The notes beneath the pieces were generated by a model. That model made no database searches. It was not told where the DNA came from and saw only the letters and a list, made by a program, of their open reading frames with translations. 64,000 nucleotides of DNA, from NCBI RefSeq assembly GCF_000337815.1, contig NZ_AOLN01000011.1:124001-188000 (forward strand). Reading direction: 5' to 3'. Below are positions 15,944-26,611 of the stretch, one piece after another. This stretch comes from Haloferax mucosum ATCC BAA-1512 (GTDB lineage Archaea; Halobacteriota; Halobacteria; Halobacteriales; Haloferacaceae). A program made the translations under genes and the position numbers. The first letter of the stretch is position 1; each line of letters begins with the position of its first letter.

Positions 15944-17392
15944 ATGCCCGAGCAGTCGAACCCGACCGGAGCGGTCGGTCCTGCCTCCCGTCTCTCTCGA
16001 CGCCACCTCGTGAGGGGGCTTTGTGGACTCTCTCTTGTGAGCCTCGCTGGCTGTACGAGTTCGCCAGACGCCGAACCCACGGACACTGACGGCGATGGCG
16101 TCATCGACTCGGAGGATTACGCCCCCCGTGACGCGAACGTCTCCCGGCGGTTGGACCTCGAATCTGCGTCGGCGACGGGAACGGCGACGCCGACGCTCAC
16201 TGCGACACCGAAGGCGTCTCACACACCAACGCCAACGACACCCCCGACGCCGACCGCGACACCCACCACGACGCCGTCGTCACCGTCCGAGACGGAAGCG
16301 GAGTCAGAGACAGAGACCGACACGGACACGTCCAAAGCGATATCGTCGAACGCGCTCTCCGCGACGAATCCGGGCGTGTTCGACCGGCGTAACTACATCG
16401 CTCGGTACTCTCATCGAGGGGCCGAGGTCGTTCTCCGTACGGAGAGCGTCGATGGCTACGACGTTTCAGACAGAGACCTCACAGTCTCGCTCGTCGAGTT
16501 CCCGCGGGGTCGAGAGTTCACCCGCGAAACGACCTCTCTTTCGATACCCGACGGAGCGTCCTCCACGACGGAGACAGTCGGTATTACGTTTCCGAGCGCC
16601 GCCGAAGAGACCCGCGTCCACTACATTGCGGCGCTCGTTCCCGAGGGGACGTCGCTCGACGACGCGACCGCTGACGAGATAGACTTGATTGCGGAGACAG
16701 ACCCGTTCAGGTGGGACGCAGACCGGAAGGCGATTCGCAGAGACAAACCACCGACGTTGGCGGCAATCGGCGGCGAATCCGGAGACGGATACAGACGCGT
16801 CGAAGCCGAAGGCGTCTTCGACATCAGCATCGTCGGCCGAACAGCCGGCAGACAATGGGAAGCTCCGTTCTACGTGTACAAGAGCGCGTACATGCAGGCG
16901 GTGAACCGAGACCACGGGCGACGGCGACCAGAGTTCGTCCAATTCGAGATGCAAAGCGGCTTTATCGGCGGGTTTGCAAGCATCCTCGACGAGTTAGCGG
17001 TGTCGAACGGCTTCACGGAAAAACGGGAGACAGTCGAGTTCGTCATCGACTTCGTTCAGCGTCTTCCGTACGTTCCCGACGACGTTTCGACCGGGTTCGA
17101 CGACTTCACCAAGTTCAGCGTTGAGACGCTCGTCGGACTCGGCGGCGACTGCGAAGACACGAGTATCATGCTCGCCGGACTCCTCCAGAGCGAGCCATTC
17201 GGCTACGATATGGTTCTGATTCAACCGCCGGGACACATGGCCGTCGGCATCTACGGCACCGACCTTCCCGGCACGTACTGGACGCTCGACGACCGCGATT
17301 ACTACTACATCGAAACCACGGGCGAAGGCTGGGGAATCGGCGACATCCCGGACGAGTACAAGGACGACCGCGCATACGTCCACCAAGTCTGA
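15944..17392 (+). CDS. Tat lipoprotein with transglutaminase-like domain
   Basis: The 482-aa product has a twin-Arg signal (SRRHLVRGL) and a lipobox (LAGC). An acidic Ca-binding-type repeat (DTDGDGVIDSEDYAPRD) and a long Thr/Pro linker follow. The C-terminal third looks like a transglutaminase-like fold, with Cys402 in GGDCEDTS, His431 in PPGHMAVG and an Asp around 446-449 that could complete the triad. It should sit on the outer face of the membrane. A role in cell-surface protein processing or cross-linking is inference. It stands alone and divergent from mscS. Confidence 0.82.
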   Translation: MPEQSNPTGAVGPASRLSRRHLVRGLCGLSLVSLAGCTSSPDAEPTDTDGDGVIDSEDYAPRDANVSRRLDLESASATGTATPTLTATPKASHTPTPTTPPTPTATPTTTPSSPSETEAESETETDTDTSKAISSNALSATNPGVFDRRNYIARYSHRGAEVVLRTESVDGYDVSDRDLTVSLVEFPRGREFTRETTSLSIPDGASSTTETVGITFPSAAEETRVHYIAALVPEGTSLDDATADEIDLIAETDPFRWDADRKAIRRDKPPTLAAIGGESGDGYRRVEAEGVFDISIVGRTAGRQWEAPFYVYKSAYMQAVNRDHGRRRPEFVQFEMQSGFIGGFASILDELAVSNGFTEKRETVEFVIDFVQRLPYVPDDVSTGFDDFTKFSVETLVGLGGDCEDTSIMLAGLLQSEPFGYDMVLIQPPGHMAVGIYGTDLPGTYWTLDDRDYYYIETTGEGWGIGDIPDEYKDDRAYVHQV

Positions 17393-17523
17393 CAATCGTT
17401 GCGTTTTGTGATGAATCGTGATGCGCCGTACAATCGACTAAAGAAGCGCGGGATACTCGAATGGCGTTCAGTTCGTCGCTCGGCTTGTCATTCGAGTCGT
17501 CGTTCGGTTCGTTACCCGAATTG

Positions 17524-17545
17524 TAGATAGATAGATAGATAGATA
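17524..17545. repeat. TAGA tetranucleotide microsatellite
   Basis: Five and a half perfect TAGA units stand in the intergenic region between the lipoprotein gene and the nusA stop. This AT-rich run is conspicuous in a GC-rich genome. I see no gene in the surrounding 230 nt. Confidence 0.9.
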
Positions 17546-17625
17546 CATCGTATCGACGCAGAGCGACCGCTCGCGTGTCCGTGTTCAAACAAAAAGACGC
17601 GACGCCGCGAGAACGGTCGTCCTCG

Positions 17626-18045
17626 CTACGTCAATTTGATGTCGTCGATGCCGTAGTGGCGACGCGCCAGTTCGCGCGCGGTGTCGATGGTTTTTCCGCT
17701 CGAACCGATTGCGACGCCGCGGTCCGCTTCAGCGACTTCGACGTACGCGACAGTGTCGTTTTGCTCTGAGAGAGTCACGTGCCGGACGGCGGCCGGTGCG
17801 AGCGCGCTCGCAACGAACGCCTCTGGCGTGTCGGCGTCTTCGACCAGCTCGACCGACCGGTCGATTCGTCGTTCGACGGACTGGACTGTCCGCCCACCGG
17901 GACCGATGGCCGTCGCCATGTCACCCGCGGCGACGAGGAAGACGACCCGGTCGTCGAAGACCAGACAATCGTGGGCGGTCGCGCCGGTTTCGTCCTCGAA
18001 GAGGGCGATGAATCGACGGGCCGTGTCCGACAGCGTAACTTTCAT
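17626..18045 (-). CDS. nusA: NusA-like KH-domain transcription protein
   Basis: Archaeal NusA is the short form with two KH domains and no N-terminal or S1 domain. The 139-aa protein shows two GxxG loops (AIGPGGRTV and AIGSSGKTI) that bind RNA. It probably acts in elongation, termination or rRNA processing. It lies 2 nt after rpoA2, the standard place at the end of the archaeal rpo operon, and is certainly cotranscribed. Confidence 0.95.
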   Translation of the reverse strand: MKVTLSDTARRFIALFEDETGATAHDCLVFDDRVVFLVAAGDMATAIGPGGRTVQSVERRIDRSVELVEDADTPEAFVASALAPAAVRHVTLSEQNDTVAYVEVAEADRGVAIGSSGKTIDTARELARRHYGIDDIKLT

Positions 18046-18047
18046 TT

Positions 18048-19304
18048 TCAGTCGTCTGACGGCTCGGGTGCTGCGTTCGCGTCGGCATCTTGGACGTCGA
18101 GCGACCCCATCCGGAGGTCAACGTCGCCGGTACCGATTGCAATCGGCTTGCCGACGATGACGTTCTCGATGACGCCGTTGAGGTCGTCTTCTTCGCCGTG
18201 GATGGCGGCGTCGAGCAGGTGGTTGACCGTGACCTCGAATGCGGCGCGGGCGAGCACGGAGTCTTTCGACCCGGAGATACCGTGGCGACCGATGGACTCG
18301 ATAGTCCCGTCGTTGGTCATGATGTCTGCGACGAGCATCAGGTGTCGGATGTTCACGTCGTCGAGACCCTGCTCTTTGAGCGTGTTCATCGTTTCGTCGA
18401 TGATTGCCTCACGAGCGGCCTCGATGCCGAGTTGCTTGTGCACCTCGTGGATGTTGTTCGAGGTAGTGCGCGAAGCGTCCACACCTTCGATAGAGAGCAC
18501 GTCGCCGAAGGCCGACCCTTCGGTGTAGAGGACGAACTCTTCTGTTCCGTCGTCGTTCTGTTCCTTGCGGATGACGACGCGAGAGACCTCTTCGATACCC
18601 TTGAACACGATGTCGCGCAGTTCCTCGACGAGTTGGAGGAGGCGACGGTAACTCGGGCTTTCGGGACCGAATTCGATGAGCGTTCCCTCGCGGCGGGTCT
18701 TGACTCCGAGTGCGTCTTCGATGGTGTCTGCGATTTCGCTCGCAACGACGCCTTCGTCGTCGTAGGTCGGCCACCGTTCGAGAAGCGTCTCGTCGTTGAG
18801 GTTGACCTGAACCACCATGTCGGCGACGTTGGTCGAGATGTCACCGAGCGCCAGAATCTTCGTGGATTCGATGTTCCAGACGACTTGGTGAGCGAGGTCA
18901 CGGTTCTCGGCGTACTCACCGTCGAGGTAGACCGTCATCATCGGCGTGTCGGGCGTCTTCCGCGCGTCCACCAGTTCGATGAGACGCGGCAGGCCCTGCG
19001 TGACGTCGATTTCGGCGACGCCCGCGTAGTGGAACGTGTTCATCGTCATCTGCGTTCCCGGCTCACCGATAGACTGCGCTGAGACCGTCCCGACGGGGTC
19101 GAGCGGGTCAACGCGTGTCTCGAGATAGCGCGCCTCGACAGCCTGTGCGATTTCGCCGGCCTGTTCGAGGGTGACGCCCTCGCGGTCTTCGATGGTCTGG
19201 TAGATTCGACCCTTCAGGCGTCGAGACAGGTCTTTCGGCTCGACGACGTCGGCGATGTCTGCATCGACGTGTTCGTATTCGGAGATTACGGCGTTATCAG
19301 TCAT
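18048..19304 (-). CDS. rpoA2: DNA-directed RNA polymerase subunit A''
   Basis: This is the C-terminal part of the split largest subunit, 418 aa. The conserved segments [20 protein letters not shown] (trigger loop region) and [14 protein letters not shown] are intact. The ATG at 19304 lies within the end of rpoA1 (8-nt overlap), giving translational coupling; the ATG further upstream at 19334 would overlap more and is unconserved. No intein is present. Confidence 0.98.
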   Translation of the reverse strand: MTDNAVISEYEHVDADIADVVEPKDLSRRLKGRIYQTIEDREGVTLEQAGEIAQAVEARYLETRVDPLDPVGTVSAQSIGEPGTQMTMNTFHYAGVAEIDVTQGLPRLIELVDARKTPDTPMMTVYLDGEYAENRDLAHQVVWNIESTKILALGDISTNVADMVVQVNLNDETLLERWPTYDDEGVVASEIADTIEDALGVKTRREGTLIEFGPESPSYRRLLQLVEELRDIVFKGIEEVSRVVIRKEQNDDGTEEFVLYTEGSAFGDVLSIEGVDASRTTSNNIHEVHKQLGIEAAREAIIDETMNTLKEQGLDDVNIRHLMLVADIMTNDGTIESIGRHGISGSKDSVLARAAFEVTVNHLLDAAIHGEEDDLNGVIENVIVGKPIAIGTGDVDLRMGSLDVQDADANAAPEPSDD

Positions 19305-22227
19305 CGGATTCGACCCCCGCACGGGCGTCAACACGCGGTTCTGCGTGTTCGGAGAGGTTTGTCGGCGGTGCGCGTTCGCCGAGGAAGCGTTCTTTCTCCT
19401 CGGTCGATGTGAACTCCGCGTCGATGACGCGGTCGGCGATGTTATCGACGTCTATCGGCATCTCGTCGTCCGACGAGACCTTCACCGGACTCGTACCGTC
19501 TTCACCGAACTCGAACTGAACGATGGTTCCGGACGTGTCGCGGACGGACCCGTCGTACTGCGCTTCGAGTTCGGATAGCGCGTTGATGAGACGGCGCTGG
19601 AGGTATCCGGACTTCGAAGTACGAACTGCCGTGTCCACCAGCCCTTCGCGGCCACCCATCGCGTGGAAGAAGAACTCACGCGGGGTGAGACCGGCGCGGT
19701 AGGAGTTCTCGACGAAGCCGTGGGCCTCGGCCGAGAGGTCGCCTTTCTGGTAGTGGCTCAGAGTACGACCTTCGTAGCCGCGGTTGATTCGCTCGCCCCG
19801 AACTGCCTGCTGACCGACACAGCCGGCCATCTGGGTCAGGTTGAGCATGGATGCACGCGCACCGGACTTCGACATCACGACTGCCGGGTTGTCCTCTTCG
19901 AAGTGGTCCTCTGCGATTTCACCAGCAGAGTCACGTGCCTTTCCGAGACGCTGCATAATCTTCATTTCGAGCGTCTCATCGACCGAGCGACCCGGCAGTG
20001 ATTCGAGTTCGCCCGCCTCGTAGATTTCGATGAGTTCCTGAATCTTGTCGTAGGCGGCGTCGATGGCCTCGTCGACCTGCGCGGTCGCCTCGTCCGGAAT
20101 CGACTCGTCGTCGATACCGATAGACAGCCCGAAGTGCATGATTGCACGCATCGCAAGCGAGGCAATCTCGTTGATGAAGATGCGCGAGCGCGTCTTCGAG
20201 TAGTCCTTTGCGAGCACGTCTACAATCTCGCCACCGAAGGCACCGACGGCGTCTTCGTCGATGGTCCCCTCGACGAGTTGGCCGCCCTCGATGAGCACGG
20301 TGTCGCCGACCTTCGAGGTGAACTCCATGTCCAGGTCGTCGGGCAGGAGTTCGGAGAAGATCTGCTGGCCCGTCCAGTACGGGGTGCCGTCGTCGTCTTC
20401 GCCTGCGGGTTCGGGGAGCGTGTCCACGCGCGTCGCACGAAGCAGGTCGAGCGCCTGCGTCTCGACGAAATGCGGGTTGTCGTGCGTGAGCAGGTACGTT
20501 CCCGAAATGTGGTCCTGAATGGCTCCGATGATGTTCTCACCGAAGCGCGGCGAGAGAATCTGCTCTTGGACGCGCATGAGGACGCGCGCCTCGGCACGGG
20601 CCTCCTCGTTCTGGAGGGCGTGCATGTTCATCTCGTCGCCGTCGAAGTCTGCGTTGTACGGCGGGCAGACGACGGTGTTCAGGCGGAACGTCTTGTACGG
20701 CATCACGACGACTTCGTGTGCCATAATCGACATCCTGTGGAGCGATGGCTGTCGGTTGAAGATGACGATGTCACCATCGACGAGGTGTCGGTTGACCTCC
20801 CAACCGAGTTCGACTTTCTCTGCGAGTTCTTCGCAGTTCTTCTCTGTCACCTTCAGGCGACGACCGTCAGGGCGACGAACGTAGTTCGCGCCGGGGTGGC
20901 TCTCCGGCCCGTTACGGACGTACTGGCGAGCCTCGTCGATGTTGCGCTCGGTGACGTTCATCGTCTGGGTCATCTCCGTCGCAACGCGGTCCGGCACGCC
21001 GACCTCGTTGAGAGAAAGCGTCGGGTCCGGCGAGATGACGGTACGCGCGGAGAAGTTGACGCGCTTACCAGACAGAGAGCCGCGGAAGCGACCTTCCTTG
21101 CCTTTCAGGCGCTGGCTGAGCGTCTTGAGCGGGCGGCCGGAGCGGTGACGTGCCGGCGGCGTGCCCGAAATCTCGTTGTCGATGAACGTGGTGACGTGGT
21201 ACTGGAGGAGTTCCCACAGGTCCTCGATAATGAGTTGCGGGGCACCCGCCTCGCGGTTCTCCATGAACCGCTGGTTGATGCGGATGATGTCCACCAGTTT
21301 GTGGGTCAGGTCGTCCTCGGAGCGCTGGCCGTTGTCCAGCGTAATCGACGGGCGTGCCGTGACTGGCGGGACGGGGAGGACGGTCAGAATCATCCACTCG
21401 GGACGCGACCGGTCGGGGTCGATACCGAGCGTGATGAGGTCCTCGTCCGGGATGTCCTCGAACCAGTCGCGGATGTCCGAGGGCATCAGCTTGTTCATGT
21501 CCTCTTCGGTCAGGTCGAGGTCGAGCGCCTTTTCGAGCGCCTTGCGGTCGTCACCGACCGGTCGGAACTCGCCGGCGAGTACCTGATTGATGCGGTCGGC
21601 GTCGAGGCCGGTCTTGTCGGCGAGCACGACCGGGTCGATTCCCTCGTCGTCCTCGTCGTCGGGGTCCGGTTGCATCGCTTCGGCGATGCGCTCGGAGTAG
21701 TCCCCGGCGAGCACGTTCTGGACCTCGTAGTAGGTAGTCGGCTTCTCGTGTTTGATGTCGTGCTGGGGCGAGCCACAGTGCGGACAGCGGTGAGCCTTGC
21801 GGGCCTGCCGGACTGCCGACTTCATCACGTCGCTCCAGTCGTCGCCGAGTTCCTTCGTGCGACCGAGTTTGTCGTGGTACTCCTCTGCTTCTTCCTGCGT
21901 GAGCGCGAGACGACCGCACTCGCGGCACGTCGAGCGGAGCAGACGACGGATGAGCTTCGTGAATCCGACGTGGATGACGGGTGCGGCCAGTTCGATGTGA
22001 CCGAAGTGCCCGTTACACGACCCGGAGTGCTGGCCGCAGGTGCGGCACTGCAGACCGGGGTCGATGACGCCCAGACGCGGGTCCATGAGACCCATGTCGA
22101 TTGGGTAGCCGTCGTCGTCGTAGGTGTCCGCGGTGATGACCTTCGTCGCGGACATGTCTCGGTACGTCTCCGGGTCCATCAACCCGAACTGGATACTGCC
22201 GATTTCTTTGGGTGTCTGCATTGACAT
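19297..22227 (-). CDS. rpoA1: DNA-directed RNA polymerase subunit A'
   Basis: This is the N-terminal part of the largest subunit, 976 aa, including the catalytic Mg site [10 protein letters not shown]. An N-terminal zinc site has CRTC and CNGH (about residues 61-75), and a second Cys cluster is CREC with CPHC further on. The bridge-helix region around [18 protein letters not shown] is present. No intein interrupts the gene. It follows rpoB1 by 6 nt and overlaps rpoA2. Confidence 0.98.
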   Translation of the reverse strand: MSMQTPKEIGSIQFGLMDPETYRDMSATKVITADTYDDDGYPIDMGLMDPRLGVIDPGLQCRTCGQHSGSCNGHFGHIELAAPVIHVGFTKLIRRLLRSTCRECGRLALTQEEAEEYHDKLGRTKELGDDWSDVMKSAVRQARKAHRCPHCGSPQHDIKHEKPTTYYEVQNVLAGDYSERIAEAMQPDPDDEDDEGIDPVVLADKTGLDADRINQVLAGEFRPVGDDRKALEKALDLDLTEEDMNKLMPSDIRDWFEDIPDEDLITLGIDPDRSRPEWMILTVLPVPPVTARPSITLDNGQRSEDDLTHKLVDIIRINQRFMENREAGAPQLIIEDLWELLQYHVTTFIDNEISGTPPARHRSGRPLKTLSQRLKGKEGRFRGSLSGKRVNFSARTVISPDPTLSLNEVGVPDRVATEMTQTMNVTERNIDEARQYVRNGPESHPGANYVRRPDGRRLKVTEKNCEELAEKVELGWEVNRHLVDGDIVIFNRQPSLHRMSIMAHEVVVMPYKTFRLNTVVCPPYNADFDGDEMNMHALQNEEARAEARVLMRVQEQILSPRFGENIIGAIQDHISGTYLLTHDNPHFVETQALDLLRATRVDTLPEPAGEDDDGTPYWTGQQIFSELLPDDLDMEFTSKVGDTVLIEGGQLVEGTIDEDAVGAFGGEIVDVLAKDYSKTRSRIFINEIASLAMRAIMHFGLSIGIDDESIPDEATAQVDEAIDAAYDKIQELIEIYEAGELESLPGRSVDETLEMKIMQRLGKARDSAGEIAEDHFEEDNPAVVMSKSGARASMLNLTQMAGCVGQQAVRGERINRGYEGRTLSHYQKGDLSAEAHGFVENSYRAGLTPREFFFHAMGGREGLVDTAVRTSKSGYLQRRLINALSELEAQYDGSVRDTSGTIVQFEFGEDGTSPVKVSSDDEMPIDVDNIADRVIDAEFTSTEEKERFLGERAPPTNLSEHAEPRVDARAGVESDD

Positions 22228-22233
22228 GTGTGG

Positions 22234-24063
22234 TTAGACCGCGTCCTTCAGTTCGATGCGCGGGCGTACGCCGAGCGCGACCATCTCGTCGAGAAGCAGT
22301 TTGAACGCGTAGCTGATCTCGATTTCGTGGATGTTGTCCTCGTCGCCAGTGACCGGGTCGTAGATGCGGCGCTGGTCGCGGTCTTCGACGGCGACCATGC
22401 CGGTGTCTGCGGAGATGTAGACGCTTTCCTTGTCGGAGGAGTCGAGCAGGCGCTCTTGGAGCACCATCGCGGCACCGTGTCCGATAACGGTGTCACGCTC
22501 CATCTCACCGAGACGAAGCCCACCCTCGCGGGCGCGACCTTCGGTCGGCTGACGGGTGAGCACCTGCACGGGACCGCGCGAGCGGGCGTGCAGTTTGTTG
22601 CTCACCATGTGGTACAGTTTGTGGTAGAAGATGATGCCGACGAAGATTTCGGCCTCGATCTTTTCGCCGGTGACACCGGAGTACATGACCTCCTTCCCGG
22701 AGGACATGAAGCCGCGGTCTTCCAGTGCGGAGCGAAGTTCCTGTTCGGACTCACCCTGGAACGCGGTCCCGTCTACGCGACGTCCTTCGAGTGCACCAAC
22801 CTTGCCGCCGAGCATCTCCAGCACGTGGCCGACCGTCATGCGCGACGGCAGTGCGTGCGGGTTGAGGACGAGGTCGGGGACGACGCCCTCTGCGGTAAAC
22901 GGCATGTCTTCTTGCGGAGCCAAGTGGCCCACGACACCCTTCTGTCCGTGTCGGGATGCGAACTTGTCGCCGAGTTCCGGGACCCGCTGGTCGCGGACGG
23001 ACACCTTGGCGAGTTTCGAGCCGTCTTCACCCTCCATCAGGGTGACGGTGTCCACGACACCGGATTCGCCGGAACGCATCGTGACGGAGGTCTCGCGGCG
23101 CTTCTGCGGCGAGAGTCCAGCCATGTCGTCGGGTTCTTCGAGGAACCGCGGCGGCGAGGTCTTTCCGAGAAGCACGGAGTTCTCGTCAACGACCGTCTCG
23201 GGATTGACGAGGCCGTCTTCGTCGAGGTGCGAGTACGCGTCTTCACCGCGCGCACCACGCACGTCCTGGGACGGAATCTCGAAGCGGTCTTCCTGCCCAC
23301 CGGGATAGCGGCGCTCTTCGCCTTCGTACGTACGGAAGAAGTGCGAACGAGCGAGGGCGCGTTCGACAGAGCCTTTGTTCATGACGAGCGCGTCCTCGAT
23401 GTTGAAGCCCTCGTAGGACATCACGGCGACCACGAAGTTCTGTGCGGCCGGTCGCTCGTCGAACCCAATCTGCTCTGTGGTCTGCGTTTTGACCATCGAG
23501 AGCTGTGGGTAATGCATGAGGTGCTGTCGCGTGTCGGGTCGAATCCGGTAGTTCGCCGCCGGAAGCCCGAGCGACTGCTTCATCATCCCTGCACCCATCG
23601 TAATACGCGGTGAAGCGTTGTGTTCCGGGTACGGAATCATCCCGGCACCGATACCGAAGATGAGTTGTGGGTCGATTTCGAGGTGCGTGTGGTCCTCGTT
23701 GATCTCGTCTTCATCGACCGCGACGTAGATGTCTTCTTCCTCTTCGGCGTCGATGAACTCGACGAGTCCTCGCTCGACGAGATCGTCGAAGTCGAGTTCG
23801 TCGTTGTCGAGCGCCTCGACGTGTTCGTCGCCGAGGAGTGGCTCGCCGTCTTCGACGACGATGAGCGGACGGCGGGCGCGACCGGCGTCCGCGTTGATGA
23901 TAACTTCGCGGGTTCGTTCCTTGATGGAAACGTTCACCATCTGACTGACGTCGCCGCGTCGGCGCGCCTCCCGGATCTGTGCCGCGAGTTGGTTGGGGTC
24001 GGGATGGGTCCCGACGAGACTACCGTTGACGTATACTTTCGCTTCTCGCTGTGCCTGAGCCAT
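22234..24063 (-). CDS. rpoB1: DNA-directed RNA polymerase subunit B'
   Basis: This is the C-terminal part of the split second-largest subunit, 609 aa. Conserved parts are the segment [15 protein letters not shown]-like (here [15 protein letters not shown]), [15 protein letters not shown] and the C-terminal region [14 protein letters not shown]. The ATG at 24063 gives the start [14 protein letters not shown]; the upstream ATG lies in rpoB2. The B subunit is split here, as in other Halobacteria and many methanogens. The start follows the rpoB2 stop by one base. Confidence 0.98.
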   Translation of the reverse strand: MAQAQREAKVYVNGSLVGTHPDPNQLAAQIREARRRGDVSQMVNVSIKERTREVIINADAGRARRPLIVVEDGEPLLGDEHVEALDNDELDFDDLVERGLVEFIDAEEEEDIYVAVDEDEINEDHTHLEIDPQLIFGIGAGMIPYPEHNASPRITMGAGMMKQSLGLPAANYRIRPDTRQHLMHYPQLSMVKTQTTEQIGFDERPAAQNFVVAVMSYEGFNIEDALVMNKGSVERALARSHFFRTYEGEERRYPGGQEDRFEIPSQDVRGARGEDAYSHLDEDGLVNPETVVDENSVLLGKTSPPRFLEEPDDMAGLSPQKRRETSVTMRSGESGVVDTVTLMEGEDGSKLAKVSVRDQRVPELGDKFASRHGQKGVVGHLAPQEDMPFTAEGVVPDLVLNPHALPSRMTVGHVLEMLGGKVGALEGRRVDGTAFQGESEQELRSALEDRGFMSSGKEVMYSGVTGEKIEAEIFVGIIFYHKLYHMVSNKLHARSRGPVQVLTRQPTEGRAREGGLRLGEMERDTVIGHGAAMVLQERLLDSSDKESVYISADTGMVAVEDRDQRRIYDPVTGDEDNIHEIEISYAFKLLLDEMVALGVRPRIELKDAV

Positions 24064-24064
24064 G

Positions 24065-25630
24065 TTAGTCGTCTGCGGGTGTGGCGTCGACGCTGTCGAT
24101 GCCGGGGATTCCCTCGACACCCATCGACGCAAGTTCTCGCTTTAGTGCCTGTTCGTCTTCGACGTTCTGGGAGAGTTCCATCGCCTGCGCGAAGTTCTTC
24201 ACCAGACCACAGTTCGGTCCCTCAGGAGTCTCTGAGGGGCAGATGCGACCCCACTGGGTCGCGTGCAGGTCGCGCGCCTCGAAGTGGGGCTGCGAGCGCG
24301 ACAGCGGACTCCGGAGACGACGCAGGTGCGACAGCACACCCATGTAGTCCGTCCGGTCTACGAGCTGAGAGACGCCGGAGCGGCCGCCCACCCAGTTCCC
24401 CGTCGCAATCGGGTGTTCGAGCCGCTCTGTGAGCACGTCGGAGCGGACGACAGTGTTCACCGTTAGGTTTCGATTACGCATGTTCGCGCGTTCGAGCTGG
24501 TACTTCACGTCGCGTGCCAGCTTGTTGAGCGCGGTCCGGAACAGGTCCTTCATCAGGTCACCGGAGACCTTGAGCCGCTTGTTGGCGTAGTGGTCCTTGT
24601 CGTCGGAGTCCCGACGCTGGAGTGCGAGTTCGAAACACGCCTCGGCCATGCGGCAGAGGTAGTACGCCTTGTTCATGCGCACTTCTTCTTCTTCGGCACC
24701 CTCCTCGTGGAGATGCGGCAGAAGGTAGCGGTCGATAACGTAGTTGGCGCGCTTGAGCTGGTAGTTCTTCCCCTGTCCGCCAGCAACGCGCTTGCCGAGC
24801 GCCTCGATGGCCTGTTCTTGGGTCTGAACCTCGGCCTCTTCGAGGTTTTCGAGCATGAACTTCACAATCTCGGGGTCGTCGGAGACGCGGTGAACGATCT
24901 CCTCGTCCGATTCGAGCCCGAGCGCACGCACAAGCGTCACGAAGTCAACGCTCCCCGAGACGGAGGGGAACGAGACTTCGAGCAGTCCTTCGCGGTTGCG
25001 TTCACAGAGAACGAGCGCGCGGTACCCGCGGCGCTGGCTGAACGTCTTTGCGACTTGAATCTCGTCGCCGTACTTCGTGTCGTACTCGGCGAGAATCTTG
25101 TTCGGAGCCAGGTCCTCGGAGGTCATGAGCACGCGCTCAGAACCGTTGACGATGAAATACCCACCGGGGTCAACGGGGTCCTCGCCGATTTCGACGAGGT
25201 CCTCGTCGGAGAGTTCTGCGATGTTACACTTCGAGGAGCCGACCATGATCGGCATCCGTCCGACCTTCGTCTCAGCGGTATCGACGACGACTTCCTCTTC
25301 TTCTTCGCCGCCGCGGACGATGGACATCTCCATGAACACGGGGGCGGAGTAGGTGATGTTGCGCAGGCGTGCTTCCTGTGGGAAGAGAAGTTCCTCGGAG
25401 CCGTCGGCCTCGCGGACACGGGGTGTCTCGACGCGGACGCCACCGAGTTCGACGTAGACCGGCTCTTCGCCCTCTTTGTCGCCAATGTCGGTCTCGATAG
25501 TGGCCTTTTCCTCGACGACATCCATCATGCCGCGTTCGAGGAACGCGTTGAAAGAGCGGAAGTGATGTTCAGCGAGCCGTTCTTCAGAGAAGTACTTGCG
25601 AGAGACCTCGCGTCGCGCTTGTCGATTCAT
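24065..25630 (-). CDS. rpoB2: DNA-directed RNA polymerase subunit B''
   Basis: This is the N-terminal part of the second-largest subunit, 521 aa. It includes [20 protein letters not shown] and the C-terminal segment [20 protein letters not shown], after which the split to B' occurs. Its start overlaps the rpoH stop by 4 nt. It is the second gene of the rpoH-B2-B1-A1-A2-nusA operon. Confidence 0.98.
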   Translation of the reverse strand: MNRQARREVSRKYFSEERLAEHHFRSFNAFLERGMMDVVEEKATIETDIGDKEGEEPVYVELGGVRVETPRVREADGSEELLFPQEARLRNITYSAPVFMEMSIVRGGEEEEEVVVDTAETKVGRMPIMVGSSKCNIAELSDEDLVEIGEDPVDPGGYFIVNGSERVLMTSEDLAPNKILAEYDTKYGDEIQVAKTFSQRRGYRALVLCERNREGLLEVSFPSVSGSVDFVTLVRALGLESDEEIVHRVSDDPEIVKFMLENLEEAEVQTQEQAIEALGKRVAGGQGKNYQLKRANYVIDRYLLPHLHEEGAEEEEVRMNKAYYLCRMAEACFELALQRRDSDDKDHYANKRLKVSGDLMKDLFRTALNKLARDVKYQLERANMRNRNLTVNTVVRSDVLTERLEHPIATGNWVGGRSGVSQLVDRTDYMGVLSHLRRLRSPLSRSQPHFEARDLHATQWGRICPSETPEGPNCGLVKNFAQAMELSQNVEDEQALKRELASMGVEGIPGIDSVDATPADD

Positions 25631-25854
25631 TCAATCACCAGTCGATATACGACTGCTTTGTCTGTCGTCCGCGAATTCCGAACGATCTTGATGACGTCGC
25701 CGGGCTCTGCGTCCTCGGGGAGCGCCGGGTCTTTCCTCTTGATCTTCGGGAGATTCGTCTTCTTGACGTTGTACTCCTGTAACACGTCCTCGACGGCCTC
25801 ATCGTCGAGAAGCGTGTGTTCCGGAACCAGTTTGTGTTGGCTTACGTCTACCAT
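25627..25854 (-). CDS. rpoH: DNA-directed RNA polymerase subunit H
   Basis: This 75-aa subunit equals the C-terminal domain of eukaryotic RPB5. The start at 25854 gives the archaeal form [16 protein letters not shown]. The C-terminal part has the family segment with [10 protein letters not shown] and ends in YRLVIE. It heads the rpo operon, with a TATA box about 70 nt ahead of the start. Confidence 0.97.
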   Translation of the reverse strand: MVDVSQHKLVPEHTLLDDEAVEDVLQEYNVKKTNLPKIKRKDPALPEDAEPGDVIKIVRNSRTTDKAVVYRLVIE

Positions 25855-25918
25855 GTATGGTGCTGCTGGGTGCTGGAAGAAGCTGTCACGGGATACTACG
25901 GCAGATTTCGGGAGCCAC

Positions 25919-25929
25919 CCATATAACAC
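25919..25929 (-). promoter_or_regulatory. Probable TATA box of the rpo operon
   Basis: TTATATGGG on the minus strand would start transcription about 40 nt before rpoH. Confidence 0.5.
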
Positions 25930-26016
25930 TTGCCAACTGCGTCGAAGAAAGGCAACGCTACCGGAGGTCACGCACCGAAGATGCGCGAGTCGTCACATAT
26001 TGGCATGGGGTATCTC

Positions 26017-26026
26017 AATATAAATG
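26017..26026 (+). promoter_or_regulatory. Candidate promoter of the tRNA-Asp genes
   Basis: AATATAAATG is the strongest TATA-like element before the first tRNA-Asp and would leave a leader of about 70 nt. A weaker element (TCTTATCTA, 26080-26088) would give a leader of about 12 nt and is the alternative. Confidence 0.45.
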
Positions 26027-26121
26027 TCTTCGGGGCAGGAATCGCGGTACCGCGGGCCATGGGCGTCGAAGATGGTAAGTCTTATCTACAAACCTCGGCT
26101 ACGAATGAGTGCAGACGGAGG

Positions 26122-26194
26122 GCCCGGGTGGTGTAGTGGCCCATCATACGACCCTGTCACGGTCGTGACGCGGGTTCAAATCCCGCCTCGGGCG
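26122..26194 (+). tRNA. tRNA-Asp (GTC), first copy
   Basis: The 73-nt gene has acceptor GCCCGGG/CTCGGGC, anticodon stem CGACC/GGTCG with loop CTGTCAC (anticodon GTC), T arm GCGGG/CCCGC with loop TTCAAAT, and discriminator G. There is no intron and no encoded CCA. An identical copy follows 29 nt downstream, probably in the same transcript. Confidence 0.96.
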
Positions 26195-26223
26195 CTCTCC
26201 GTACCGCAAACTCACTTCAGTAA

Positions 26224-26296
26224 GCCCGGGTGGTGTAGTGGCCCATCATACGACCCTGTCACGGTCGTGACGCGGGTTCAAATCCCGCCTCGGGCG
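26224..26296 (+). tRNA. tRNA-Asp (GTC), second identical copy
   Basis: Its sequence is the same as the first copy throughout the mature tRNA. The downstream flank CTTCT continues a 17-nt match to the partial third copy of the 3' end at 26478-26494, which marks this copy as the likely integration target. Confidence 0.96.
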
Positions 26297-26611
26297 CTTC
26301 TCTAATTTCCAACTTCCGAGCGAGGCGTCTCGTCGCCAAGCGACTAGTTGGAATGTGAAACCTCCGACAGAAGGATTTGAACCAAGGAGCGACGCGAGCG
26401 TCAGCAAGCAGAGCGACTGAGGTTCAAACCCGGCGAGGAAGAGCCTCGCCGACCTTCGCAAACTTCGGTTTGTTCAGTCCCGCCTCGGGCGCTTTTCCGA
26501 ACGTTACAGACCAAACGACGCGTCTCAGCGCGACGTGTTTCGACCGAAGTTCGTGTAACCGAGTCGAACTCGGACGGGTGAACTAATATTCCGTCAATCG
26601 ACAGACGAGAC
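26297..26611. other. Gene-free stretch with hairpins and fossil att site
   Basis: I find no convincing gene here. The stretch holds an outer inverted repeat (TTTGAACC 26376-26383 with GGTTCAAA 26421-26428), a hairpin GACGC-GA-GCGTC inside it, an 8-bp hairpin CGGCGAGG/CCTCGCCG (26431-26451), a TTCG-capped hairpin CAAAC/GTTTG (26459-26472), and then the repeated tRNA 3' end. It looks like the scar of a former integrated element. Confidence 0.55.
26478..26494 (+). repeat. Partial copy of the tRNA-Asp 3' end (probable att remnant)
   Basis: TCCCGCCTCGGGCGCTT repeats exactly the last T-arm bases, the acceptor strand and the 3' flank of the second tRNA-Asp (26283-26299). This is what integration into a tRNA 3' end leaves behind. 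Only about 180 nt separate the two copies. Confidence 0.7.

Noticed and set aside
20134-23613. Long plus-strand frames opposite rpoA1 and rpoB1
   Set aside because: Mirror frames of RNA polymerase genes; no family motifs, and the real genes are certain.
19297-25630. Inteins in the RNA polymerase genes
   Set aside because: All subunits have normal length and continuous motifs; no splicing-domain residues are seen. The same holds for atpA and atpB.
26246-26461. Minus-strand ORF ending RPRRDLNPRHDRDRVV
   Set aside because: Its end is the antisense of the tRNA-Asp gene, a well-known false prediction, and it spans the att scar.
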